A stretch of DNA of 64,000 nucleotides from Algibacter mikhailovii. GTDB taxonomy: Bacteria; Bacteroidota; Bacteroidia; Flavobacteriales; Flavobacteriaceae. The position numbers and the translations under genes are program-made. Positions 45,156 to 54,053 of the stretch are shown here, one piece after another. Below the pieces are notes generated by a model. That model ran no database searches. It saw only the letters and a list, made by a program, of their open reading frames with translations, and was not told the DNA's origin. The stretch's first letter is position 1. Every line of letters starts with the position of its first letter. The stretch spans positions 1 through 64,000 of the forward strand of contig NZ_BMWZ01000011.1 of NCBI RefSeq assembly GCF_014651495.1. Direction: 5' to 3'.

Positions 45156-46067
45156 ATGGTAGACATTACAAACAAGAACACAACATTAAGAACTGCCGTC
45201 GCCCAAGCAGTCGTAAAGGTTAGCAAACAAGAAACTATAACAGCCATTGAAAACGATACGGTCCCAAAAGGCAACGTCTTCGCCATGAGTAAAGCAGCTG
45301 GCCTATTGGGTGTTAAACGGACCCCAGATATTTTGCCAGATTGCCATCCCTTACCTATTGAGTTTACTGGGATTGAATATAAAATTGATGGTTTAGAAAT
45401 CACGGTGTTATTTACGGTAAAAACCATTTACAAAACAGGGGTTGAAGTTGAAGCAATGCATGGTGCAAGTGTAGTGGCCTTAAACATGTATGACATGCTA
45501 AAACCCATTGATAAAGGTATTGAAATACACGCCATAAAACTATTGCAGAAAAAAGGAGGAAAATCTGATTTTAAAGATCAATTTAGGAAAGATTTAAGAG
45601 CTGCTGTGGTAGTTTGTAGTGACACCATTTCTGCTGGTCATAAAGAAGATAAAGCAGGAAAAGCTATCATCAATAAACTAGAGGCCTGTGATGTAAAAAT
45701 CTCTGAATATGTTATAATTCCAGATGAAGTTGAGGATATTCAGCAAAAAGTAAAATCGTATCAAGAGCAAGGTCTTGATATGGTCATTTATACTGGAGGT
45801 ACTGGGTTATCTGGTAGAGATGTAACACCAGAAGCCTTATTGCCAATTTTAGAGCGAAGAATACCGGGTATTGAAGAAGCGATTAGAAGCTACGGACAAG
45901 GGCGAATGCCTTTTGCTATGCTCTCAAGAAGTATTGCCGGAACACTTGGAGACACCTTAGTTTTAGCGCTTCCCGGGTCAACAAATGGAGCAAAAGAATC
46001 TATGGATGCTATTTTCCCGGCGGTATTACATAGTTTTAGAATACTAAAAGGTGCAAGACACGATTAG
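45156..46067 (+). CDS. moaCB: Bifunctional MoaC/MoaB(MogA) protein
   Basis: 303 residues. The MoaC half (1-145) has KGNVFAMSKAAGLLGVKRTP, LPDCHPLP and the catalytic EVEAMHGASVVALNMYDM. The MogA/MoaB half (about 150-303) has VVVCSDTISAG, YTGGTGLSGRDVTPEA and ALPGSTNGAKE. MoaC completes cyclic pyranopterin formation after MoaA; the second half adenylates molybdopterin for MoeA. The fusion is known in Bacteroidetes. Confidence 0.93.
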   Translation: MVDITNKNTTLRTAVAQAVVKVSKQETITAIENDTVPKGNVFAMSKAAGLLGVKRTPDILPDCHPLPIEFTGIEYKIDGLEITVLFTVKTIYKTGVEVEAMHGASVVALNMYDMLKPIDKGIEIHAIKLLQKKGGKSDFKDQFRKDLRAAVVVCSDTISAGHKEDKAGKAIINKLEACDVKISEYVIIPDEVEDIQQKVKSYQEQGLDMVIYTGGTGLSGRDVTPEALLPILERRIPGIEEAIRSYGQGRMPFAMLSRSIAGTLGDTLVLALPGSTNGAKESMDAIFPAVLHSFRILKGARHD

Positions 46068-46137
46068 AGTATGTATTCGTAGAATCATTAAACCGATAAT
46101 ACTGTTCCAAAATTCAACAATTAAATAGAGCGAAGAC

Positions 46138-47145
46138 ATGAGCGACAATAAAAACATATTACAAGACACACATGGCAGAGATCATGCCTACCTTCGTATC
46201 TCTTTAACAGAACGTTGCAACTTACGGTGCACCTATTGCATGCCTTCAGATGGCGTTCAACTCTCGCCCAAAAGTCATTTAATGACCTACGAAGAAATCT
46301 ATGAGATTGCTAAAACCTTTGTAGATCATGGGGTTACTAAAATTAGATTAACAGGCGGAGAACCTCTGGTAAGAAAAGACATTCCCGTCATTTTAGAAAA
46401 ATTAGCAACACTTCCTGTTGAATTATCTATTACGTCTAACGCAGTAATTATCGATAGGTTTATTGATGTTTTAAAGGCTAACGGCGTTAATAAAATTAAT
46501 GTGAGTTTAGATTCATTAGATGAAGGCAAGTTTAAACACATTACTAGACGTCATGAATTCAAAAAGGTTCATGATAATATTTTATTGCTTGTAAAAGCAG
46601 GTTTCACAGTAAAAGTGAATGCGGTTTTAATGAAAGGTTTTAACGATAACGAAATCATAGATTTTATCAATTTCACTAAAGACCTACCAGTTTCCGTTAG
46701 GTTTATAGAATTTATGCCTTTTGATGGTAACAAATGGGATATGAGTAAAATGGTATCTTATGCTGAAGTAATGACCTATGTGAATGAGGCTTTCCCAGCA
46801 AATAAAATTGAACGTTTACAAGATGCACCAAATGACACATCAAAAAACTATAAAATAAAAGGCTATAAAGGTAGCTTCGCTATTATAAGCTCTGTAACCA
46901 ATCCGTTTTGTGATTCATGTAATAGATTGCGATTAACTGCAAATGGCCAATTAAAAAACTGTTTGTTTTCTTCTGGCGAATCTGATTTATTAACCACACT
47001 TAGAGCAGGAAAATCGATTGAGCCTGTGATTCAAAAAGCAGTGCGCGCTAAGTTTAAAGTTCGTGGGGGGATGGATACGCTAAAAAAGCTCCAAGAGCCT
47101 AAGCTACACAACAACAATAGAAGTATGATAACCATTGGAGGATAA
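46138..47145 (+). CDS. moaA: GTP 3',8-cyclase MoaA (radical SAM)
   Basis: 335 residues. The radical-SAM cluster motif is CNLRCTYC, with the glycine-rich IRLTGGEPLVRKD. The second cluster ligands lie in NPFCDSCNRLRL and NCLFSS, and the C-terminus ends Gly-Gly (TIGG) as MoaA requires. It starts cofactor synthesis from GTP and ends the operon. The last codons are part of a strong hairpin (47128-47160). Confidence 0.95.
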   Translation: MSDNKNILQDTHGRDHAYLRISLTERCNLRCTYCMPSDGVQLSPKSHLMTYEEIYEIAKTFVDHGVTKIRLTGGEPLVRKDIPVILEKLATLPVELSITSNAVIIDRFIDVLKANGVNKINVSLDSLDEGKFKHITRRHEFKKVHDNILLLVKAGFTVKVNAVLMKGFNDNEIIDFINFTKDLPVSVRFIEFMPFDGNKWDMSKMVSYAEVMTYVNEAFPANKIERLQDAPNDTSKNYKIKGYKGSFAIISSVTNPFCDSCNRLRLTANGQLKNCLFSSGESDLLTTLRAGKSIEPVIQKAVRAKFKVRGGMDTLKKLQEPKLHNNNRSMITIGG

Positions 47146-47181
47146 TCCCCCAATGGTTATCATCATGATATTCGTATCATG
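47128..47181 (+). terminator. Double hairpin at the end of the cofactor operon
   Basis: The first stem pairs ATAACCATTGG (47128-47138) with CCAATGGTTAT (47150-47160), with an inner GGAT/ATCC, and includes the moaA stop codon. The second is CATGATA-TTCG-TATCATG (47164-47181), a 7-bp stem with a TTCG tetraloop. Only a weak T-rich stretch follows. The gene beyond is convergent, so a two-way terminator is plausible. Confidence 0.65.
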
Positions 47182-47216
47182 TTAAAATTTAATCCTTATT
47201 TCAAGAACATCACGAG

Positions 47217-49223
47217 CTAATTCTGAATATTTTCAGCATTGCGATACCCGGGGTTATCCTTATACCAATCTTTATAATCATTACCTCCCGATATTGCCCA
47301 AGAATTAAAATGGTTATAGGCCTTATTTACAGCATTACTTTCTTTGGGCACTTTAAAATCATGGACAATATTTATGGCCCAAGGAAACCCATTATTGCTA
47401 ATATAATTTCCATCTTCGTCATTATTAGTACCCTCCACATTAAACGTACTAACACCTAATGATGTCTTTTCCTTATAAGCCAAGTGTACTTCCTTTTCCC
47501 GTGTTTTATCAATAATCATAAAGGGGTTAAACGGAGCCGCACCCAATACACTTGTACTGATGGGCGAAGTAAACTTAACAGAAACAATATTTTCCTCTTG
47601 CAACATGGAATTGGAGTCATCAAATATGATTATCACCGCATTATCTTGATTTGCTTCTGTACCGTTAACGTTCTGATTGATATAATCATGGATCAAGATA
47701 TTGCCCGAAACACTTTCAATTTGAGATGGTAATATGGATTCCATCTCAATGCCAAAGCCATTGGTGAAACTGGCCCGGTTTGATTTGGTATTAATCATAA
47801 AATCTATTTGTACGGCCTCTCCATCGGCGTTTAAAACTGCAATTACTCTATAATTAACCGCTAAGTCATTAAAATCATAATCACCGTTAGTAGGCCATAA
47901 ATCTTCAAAAGCAACAGTTCCCCATCCATATTTACTAGGTGTAAACATTTCAAAAGCCTTATTGGCATCCTCCGGATAACTGTCGTTTCTATCTACAATA
48001 CCATCACCATCTGTGTCCGGGTCATCTGCTATTTCTGTGGTGACTCTAAATGTTGATAAATCATTAATGGTCCTTCCTATGGCTGTATCATTATCAGCAC
48101 TAACGCCATAATTATATTGCCAGCCTCCTGTTTGGGTATCCATAATGATTAAATCTGAACTACTGGCGTTATTAGCTAGCCATAATTCCTGGTTAGAATC
48201 AAATGTCATAGAAGTTGGTTGAAATGGTAGATTATCGGCACTTATTCTAAAACTTTGATAGGTGTTATTTGCATCTAACTCTAACCTATATAACCCTGAG
48301 AAAGTACATAAAAATAAGGCTCCATCTTCGGCAAAAGCAAGGTCTCCACCACTTGTATTGTGCAAACCAATGATATCCCATGTATTTATATTGGCACCTG
48401 TATTGGGGTCATAGGTGTATAACTTATCTCCAGATGAAAAATATAACAATCCATCTCTGTAATTATACTCCAATCTAGGACCGCCTTTCCCAATATTAGC
48501 AATGATTTCCCATGAATCATTTTCAATAGAATATTTCATTAATGGATAAGGGCTAGATTTTCCAATAGAATACAGGGCCTTATTTCCCTGATCGACTGCA
48601 CAAGTCCAACTACCCATTGGCATATCAGACAAGTACGTTACACTTCCGGTTAAAGGATCTACTTGAAATAATTCAGAAGCCCCATTAACACAAAACAGAT
48701 AATCAAATACAACATTCGTTACGTTGGATGTACTAATCACGCTATTACTAGCTCCTGATTGATTGAAATTCACCTCCTGATTTACAATATCGACAACGGT
48801 TGCGTTGTATCTTAAATTCTCATTCTCCCGAATATAGAGTTGATCATAATATTTTGGCAAGCTAATGGTTTGCGATAATTTTCCGTTTTTTGGAACTCCA
48901 GAAAATATTAATTTCTCAATTAATTCTGATTTATAGATATCTTCAGTGACAATTTGCCCTTCTTGATTTTCGAACGTTTCTGTGCCAGAATAGTATTTTT
49001 CATCGGAATAGGCATAAACTTCAAATAGCGCAGAATTACTATTAGAAGTTATATTAACTTCTATTTCTTGATTGGTACTAAAATCAAAGCCCTCTGGAAC
49101 AATGATAGCATTGTTTTCTGTTTTTGATGTGATATTGGATTCTTCAACTTCCGGAATGACCTCACAACCATTAAAGATAATTAAGGCAGCCCATAGCATG
49201 GTTTTTAGTATCTGATTATTCAT
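47217..49223 (-). CDS. LruC-domain lipoprotein
   Basis: 668 residues. The lipoprotein signal peptide ends IIFNGCEV. The middle (about 150-390) is a beta-propeller-like stretch with repeats such as LAFAEDGALFLCTFSGLYRL and MDTQTGGWQYNYG. An Asp-rich calcium-binding motif, DPDTDGDGIVDRNDS, precedes the LruC domain (about 430-650), recognisable from YGWGTVAFEDLWPTNGDYDF. The family is surface-associated and of unknown function. It has its own candidate promoter and follows the exopolysaccharide genes on the same strand. Confidence 0.87.
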   Translation of the reverse strand: MNNQILKTMLWAALIIFNGCEVIPEVEESNITSKTENNAIIVPEGFDFSTNQEIEVNITSNSNSALFEVYAYSDEKYYSGTETFENQEGQIVTEDIYKSELIEKLIFSGVPKNGKLSQTISLPKYYDQLYIRENENLRYNATVVDIVNQEVNFNQSGASNSVISTSNVTNVVFDYLFCVNGASELFQVDPLTGSVTYLSDMPMGSWTCAVDQGNKALYSIGKSSPYPLMKYSIENDSWEIIANIGKGGPRLEYNYRDGLLYFSSGDKLYTYDPNTGANINTWDIIGLHNTSGGDLAFAEDGALFLCTFSGLYRLELDANNTYQSFRISADNLPFQPTSMTFDSNQELWLANNASSSDLIIMDTQTGGWQYNYGVSADNDTAIGRTINDLSTFRVTTEIADDPDTDGDGIVDRNDSYPEDANKAFEMFTPSKYGWGTVAFEDLWPTNGDYDFNDLAVNYRVIAVLNADGEAVQIDFMINTKSNRASFTNGFGIEMESILPSQIESVSGNILIHDYINQNVNGTEANQDNAVIIIFDDSNSMLQEENIVSVKFTSPISTSVLGAAPFNPFMIIDKTREKEVHLAYKEKTSLGVSTFNVEGTNNDEDGNYISNNGFPWAINIVHDFKVPKESNAVNKAYNHFNSWAISGGNDYKDWYKDNPGYRNAENIQN

Positions 49224-49263
49224 AATTTGATTTTTTAAGGAGTCTCTGATTTCTATTATAATT

Positions 49264-49354
49264 CAAAGCTATTAATACATGTGGAGAACTATTATTTTAT
49301 TCTTTAGTTTGCACCATGATATAGTTGGTTGGTAGTTATAATTAGATGAATGGA
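49264..49354 (-). promoter_or_regulatory. Candidate promoter of the LruC gene with a degenerate 38-bp element
   Basis: The minus strand has TAGCTTTG (49271-49264), a TAnnTTTG box 41 bp before the ATG. At 49354-49317 about 25 of 38 bases match, without gaps, the element found before the wzc and phosphoribosyltransferase genes. Here it lies 45 nt from the -7 box rather than 25. Confidence 0.4.
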
Positions 49355-49371
49355 TTTTTGTTTATTACCAA

Positions 49372-49821
49372 TTAATTCACACCGTTAATTCTGCTTAAAT
49401 AATCTGTGATGGAGAATAATCTTTGAAATTTTGTAGGCTTTATTTCTGATTGATTTATTAGTGCAATATTCAGATTTATGAGTACCAATACGTTCTGTTT
49501 AATAGCCTCAATTAAGACCTTCATATCTGTACTATTCAAACATGTTACATAGCCCAAATGCTCAATATTAAATTGATTAAACATATACCTAGCTCCTGCT
49601 TTAACAGCTGAAATATCTGATTTTTTCTTTTTCACATTAACCACTGAAACGCGCTCGCACTGCTCATTGATTACTTTTAAAATTTCATTTGTATTGTCGT
49701 TACTTTCATTATTTACAAGGCAAATTTCCAGTTCTTTTATTTTGTTTGAATACTTAAAATAAAAGTCTTTATCTATTTCATTTTCGTTATTGTGGCAAAT
49801 AATAATAATTCCAAGTTTCAT
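49372..49821 (-). CDS. Short GT2-like glycosyltransferase fragment
   Basis: 149 residues. The start MKLGIIIICHNNEN and the nucleotide-sugar motif NNESNDNTNEIL are those of family 2 glycosyltransferases, but there is no clear DxD metal site and the catalytic C-terminal part is missing. It could be a decayed gene or a small accessory protein. It is the last gene of the glycosyltransferase unit, 44 bp after its neighbour. Confidence 0.65.
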   Translation of the reverse strand: MKLGIIIICHNNENEIDKDFYFKYSNKIKELEICLVNNESNDNTNEILKVINEQCERVSVVNVKKKKSDISAVKAGARYMFNQFNIEHLGYVTCLNSTDMKVLIEAIKQNVLVLINLNIALINQSEIKPTKFQRLFSITDYLSRINGVN

Positions 49822-49865
49822 TATTTCTCTTCCTTTGCGTTTTAATAATTGATTATTCTCTTAAA

Positions 49866-51053
49866 TTAAGCCGCTCTTTTGGCACGTTCCCAATTAACAG
49901 ATTGGGCATTATTCATGTAACGCACAAAACCTAATACCACCGAATAATTCATAATAAAAAAGTAATAAGGGACATATAATACTTTTAAGCTAATAGCTCT
50001 ATGCTTAAGATACCAGCCTAATAATGCCGCTACATAAAAAAAGCCTTGAAGCCAAAACAAAGTAGTATAGATATGAAAGTCTAAGCCGCCTTCATTATAA
50101 GATAAAACACCAAGAATGGGTATAAGCAGCATTAAACATAATGGCGCTAAAGTCCATCTTAATACACGATGGGAGATATATTGAAAAGACAATGTTTTAT
50201 ACTTAAACACATTAAGCAAGGCACGTAATCGGACAACCGATTGAATGCCTCCAGCTGAAATTCTAATTTTTCGTTTTAGCTCCTCTTTTACATTTGCAGA
50301 AGCTGATTCTATGGCATAGGCTTTTGGATTATACTGAATAGTATATCCTTTTTGGGCTACACGAAGGGAAATCATAAAATCATCAAGTAACGTATCGGGT
50401 TCAACTTCATTATAAAGTGCTGTTCTAATAGCAAATAATTCGCCAGCGGCCCCTACTACCGAATAAAGTTCGGCATCCCATTTTTTTAAGGTGGATTCAT
50501 ACCTCCAATACAAGCCCTCACCTGCTCCAGCTGCATCATCTTTGTCCTTATTAAAAATGCGCTTCTCACCAGAAACACAACCCACTTTTTCATCTTCAAA
50601 ACATGTCACAATATGATGGATAGCATCTTTTCCTAATAGGGTATTTGCGTCACTGTAAACCACTATTGGGGTTTTAACTTTATCCATTACCCTATTAATC
50701 GCGTTAATTTTCCCCTTACGTTGGTCTTCATGAAATACGTCCACCATATCATAGTCTGCCAGTTTCAAATTTGTTCCGTCATTGGACCCATCAGTTACCC
50801 AGCAAATTTTTAATTTATCTTTAGGATAATTTAAGTCTAAAGAATTTTGCATTTTCTGTGCTACAAAATGCTTTTCATTATACGCTGGGATAAGTAAGGT
50901 TACTTCTGGTTGATAATTTGATTTACTTTGTATTCCCTTGGTTTTAAAAACGCGTTTTATCTTAACTAGAAGGAATAACACTAATCCATAACCTACATAG
51001 GTGTAAAACACAATAAATAATAATATCCAAAAGGTTAATTTTAAATTTTCCAT
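49866..51053 (-). CDS. Membrane-bound family 2 glycosyltransferase
   Basis: 395 residues. An N-terminal helix (about 7-28), a GT-A domain with VTDGSNDGT, the metal-binding SDANT and the acceptor-side DTLLDDFMISLRV, then three C-terminal helices from about residue 300. This is the layout of processive or polyprenol-linked GT2 enzymes such as those making exopolysaccharide repeats. It lies 11 bp after the acetyltransferase gene. Confidence 0.88.
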   Translation of the reverse strand: MENLKLTFWILLFIVFYTYVGYGLVLFLLVKIKRVFKTKGIQSKSNYQPEVTLLIPAYNEKHFVAQKMQNSLDLNYPKDKLKICWVTDGSNDGTNLKLADYDMVDVFHEDQRKGKINAINRVMDKVKTPIVVYSDANTLLGKDAIHHIVTCFEDEKVGCVSGEKRIFNKDKDDAAGAGEGLYWRYESTLKKWDAELYSVVGAAGELFAIRTALYNEVEPDTLLDDFMISLRVAQKGYTIQYNPKAYAIESASANVKEELKRKIRISAGGIQSVVRLRALLNVFKYKTLSFQYISHRVLRWTLAPLCLMLLIPILGVLSYNEGGLDFHIYTTLFWLQGFFYVAALLGWYLKHRAISLKVLYVPYYFFIMNYSVVLGFVRYMNNAQSVNWERAKRAA

Positions 51054-51064
51054 AGCTCTTTATT

Positions 51065-51679
51065 TTATAGTTTATCCCATGTTTTAGTTTCACAATTGTA
51101 TGTCTTAATAACCTTGGCAGGGTTTCCTGCGGCTACCGCATAGGACGGTACATTTTTGGTAACCACACTTCCTGCGGCTATAATGGCATGTTTTCCAATG
51201 GTAACTCCTGGCACAATAACAACATTAGCACCAATCCAAGATTCATCATTAATAACTATAGGTTTGGTAGAAACGCCCTGGGCATGAATTGGACAATCCA
51301 CAGCCTCGTAGTTATGGTTTAATCCAGATAAGACAACGTTCTGAGCCAGCCTTACATCATCACCAATGGTAATAGGTCCAATTAAGGTATTACTCAGTCC
51401 TATGCGTGTTCTGTCTCCAATAATCACATCTCCTACGCCATTATTTATAGCTGTAAAGTCTTCTATGGTTGAAGATTCGCCTAAGTTAAATTTGCGCCAT
51501 GGCACGACATCCAATCGCGTACGCTTTCTTATACATGCACCTCTACCTTTTTTATGGACAAATGGATTTACAAACCATTTTATCCAAAAACGGGGCCGGG
51601 ATTGGTTTGGAATAACAATAGACCAATGTGCTATTTTTTTTAATTGTGGTGTTTCTTTTAGTATTGCCGTTAATTCCAT
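51065..51679 (-). CDS. Left-handed beta-helix acyltransferase (WcaF/WcaB type)
   Basis: 204 residues. Hexapeptide repeats run through residues 70-190, including VGDVIIGDRTRIGLSNTLI, VIVPGVTIGKHAIIAAGSVV and the end NPAKVIKTY. The likely catalytic His is in LSGLNHNYEA. It would acetylate a sugar of the exopolysaccharide unit. It overlaps the upstream glycosyltransferase gene by 10 bp. Confidence 0.88.
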   Translation of the reverse strand: MELTAILKETPQLKKIAHWSIVIPNQSRPRFWIKWFVNPFVHKKGRGACIRKRTRLDVVPWRKFNLGESSTIEDFTAINNGVGDVIIGDRTRIGLSNTLIGPITIGDDVRLAQNVVLSGLNHNYEAVDCPIHAQGVSTKPIVINDESWIGANVVIVPGVTIGKHAIIAAGSVVTKNVPSYAVAAGNPAKVIKTYNCETKTWDKL

Positions 51680-52884
51680 GATATTTGCCTTTTAGTTGAT
51701 GCTATTATTGCTTCATAAATACATTTTACATTATTACGCCAAGAATGACTCTTTGCAAAAGCAATACGTTGCTCTTTTTTATTTGCTGAATTATCAGCTA
51801 ATCCCTGCGCAATTAACTTCAAATAGTCCTGCTTAGTGTCTCCTAGGTAAACATGCTCTTTGAACATCTCCATGGCTTTGGTATACGTAGCCACTATGGG
51901 TTTCCCCATGGCTAAATATTCATCTATTTTTCTAGGATAATTCCCTACCGTAATGTCATTTACCACCTGCGGATTCATGGCAACATCGAAGCCCTTTATG
52001 TACGCCGGTAAATCTTGACTATCCTTTCTACCAAGAAAATAAACGTTTGGTAATTGGTGTAATGCTGAATTTTTGAAATCTTCATCTTCTGGACCTACTA
52101 ATACAATACTCCATTCCGGTTTTCGATGCGCAATAAATTCTAGTAACTTAATATCTAAGCGTAATGACGTCAGAGAACCAACATATCCCACAACTGGCCC
52201 TGGTATATTACTGTATTCCTTTGGAGCTTTTATATGGTTTCCTGAATCAGTAAACATCTCAACATCGCAACCCTGCCCCACCATCACACTGTTTTCATTA
52301 TAGTTTGCTGCATAATCCGCATAAACTTGTGAATTATTTAAGACAACATCAACTTTTTCAATGAGTTCTGGCTCTAATTTAGCACCATGCTTTTTCCAAT
52401 AGGGAACCTTAACCAAAAAATCTCTAACGTAATAAGTATATAATTTGGGCTGTAAAAATTCTTTTAAATACTGCCCTAAAAACATGGAACTGTCATTAAA
52501 CAATATGTAATCTGAAAATCCCAAACGATCTATGGCCGATTTTATATTTCCACTTAATATGCTACAGTTACGTTTGTTTAGAATTTTAAAAACATGATGG
52601 GAATGAATCCAATTTATGGATTCAATGGTGTCTTTTGGGTACAAATTCCATAGGTTGTTGGTTATCTGAACTAGATCAGAAGCTTCTCCATTAGATATTT
52701 TTATCCGTTTCTGTATCTCAGGCCGATGTCTCTTCTTAATTTTGGTAATTCTATCCAAAGGAGGATTTACATATAAAACGCGATTATCCTTAGCAAAATC
52801 AAGGGCAATATTTTTACAATTACTTCCTATTTCAATATCATAAGGTTGTATACTAAACACGATAATATCTTTGCCTTTAATCAT
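51670..52884 (-). CDS. GT4-like glycosyltransferase
   Basis: 404 residues, two Rossmann halves. The N-terminal part begins DIIVFSIQPYDIEIGSNCKN. The C-terminal part has GYVGSLTSLRLDIKLLEFIA, IVLVGPEDED and NYPRKIDEYLAMGKPIVAT, as in GT-B enzymes related to TuaH. There is no membrane helix, so it acts at the cytoplasmic face on a lipid-linked intermediate. Confidence 0.83.
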   Translation of the reverse strand: MIKGKDIIVFSIQPYDIEIGSNCKNIALDFAKDNRVLYVNPPLDRITKIKKRHRPEIQKRIKISNGEASDLVQITNNLWNLYPKDTIESINWIHSHHVFKILNKRNCSILSGNIKSAIDRLGFSDYILFNDSSMFLGQYLKEFLQPKLYTYYVRDFLVKVPYWKKHGAKLEPELIEKVDVVLNNSQVYADYAANYNENSVMVGQGCDVEMFTDSGNHIKAPKEYSNIPGPVVGYVGSLTSLRLDIKLLEFIAHRKPEWSIVLVGPEDEDFKNSALHQLPNVYFLGRKDSQDLPAYIKGFDVAMNPQVVNDITVGNYPRKIDEYLAMGKPIVATYTKAMEMFKEHVYLGDTKQDYLKLIAQGLADNSANKKEQRIAFAKSHSWRNNVKCIYEAIIASTKRQISWN

Positions 52885-52888
52885 AATT

Positions 52889-54049
52889 TTAGTTTTTAAG
52901 TTTTAGATCTAATTCTTGATATATTTTCAACACTTTGCTTGCCATACACTGCCAAGTAAAATGCTTGCTACGCTCAATACCTTTTGTGATTAATTTTGTT
53001 TTGTAGTCTTTGTCATTACATATTTTAAGCATTCCATGTGTTAACTCATTTTCATCATTTGAATGTATTAAATGTGCTGCTTCACCCGCTACCTCTGGCA
53101 TGGATGAATTATTTGATGTTATCACTGGGACCCCGCAACCCATGGCTTCAATAATTGGAATGCCAAACCCTTCACGTAATGATGGAAAAAGAAACAAATC
53201 AGAAAGTGCATAAATAGCAGGTAGTTCTGCGTCATTGATATACCCCAACAAAACCACAGACTGCTCTAGGCCTTCAAGCTTCAATACATTCAAGGTTTCT
53301 TTTAAATCACCTTCTGTATAGCCAAGAAGCACCAATTTATATGACGTATTCAATTTGTTTTTCTTCAAAAATTGATTGAATCCCTTCAATACCATTTTCG
53401 TGTTCTTTCGAGGATCTTTATTTGCTATATGTAAAAAATAGTGCTCAGGTAACTTGTGTTTTTGTCTTACCTCTATTAATAACTGCGCATCAATTTGGCT
53501 TGTAAATTGAGGACCAATACCATTATGAATAGCCTGTAATTTATCATTCTTCATTTTAAAAAAGCTTGAGATGTTTTCTTTTTCAAAATTTGAAACCGTA
53601 ATTAACTTTGTACTTTTTTTTACAATATTTGGCACAATCATTCTTCTATAAACATTGCCAAACTTCTGGTAAGGCATTGCTCCACTTCTTAACAAATTCA
53701 TCAGACTGCCTTCCATAAATATAATATCATGAAGTGTTGTCACTAATGGGATATTTACAAATAAGGGCGCCGTATTACTTGTGCAATGCAGAACGTCACA
53801 TTGATAGGCTTTTACCTGCCTAGCAAGTTTATATTGTTCCCATAAAGGGTATGGCCCACCAGAGATTTCTATAATTTTAAAATTTGGAGTTGGTTTTATA
53901 ACCTCAGCATCATGACCCGGTTTAACAAAAATGAAATACTCATTTTTAGTATCCATCTTTTGAAGGTTATTAATTAGTTCTACAGCCACCCGATCCATAC
54001 CATGTTTATGCTTTCGAAATATCCTTTGTGCCTCAATGCCAATTCTCAT
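52889..54049 (-). CDS. Family 4 glycosyltransferase
   Basis: About 386 residues from ATG at 54049 (MRIGIEAQRIF). An upstream ATG at 54139 is in frame but would overlap the preceding gene by 86 bp, so the internal start, 5 bp after that gene, is preferred. GT-B fold with the GT4 donor-site motif PSLREGFGIPIIEAMGCGVP and TSNNSSMPEVAGEAA. A retaining sugar transferase of the exopolysaccharide unit; the sugar is unknown. Confidence 0.9.
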   Translation of the reverse strand: MRIGIEAQRIFRKHKHGMDRVAVELINNLQKMDTKNEYFIFVKPGHDAEVIKPTPNFKIIEISGGPYPLWEQYKLARQVKAYQCDVLHCTSNTAPLFVNIPLVTTLHDIIFMEGSLMNLLRSGAMPYQKFGNVYRRMIVPNIVKKSTKLITVSNFEKENISSFFKMKNDKLQAIHNGIGPQFTSQIDAQLLIEVRQKHKLPEHYFLHIANKDPRKNTKMVLKGFNQFLKKNKLNTSYKLVLLGYTEGDLKETLNVLKLEGLEQSVVLLGYINDAELPAIYALSDLFLFPSLREGFGIPIIEAMGCGVPVITSNNSSMPEVAGEAAHLIHSNDENELTHGMLKICNDKDYKTKLITKGIERSKHFTWQCMASKVLKIYQELDLKLKN

Positions 54050-54053
54050 CACC

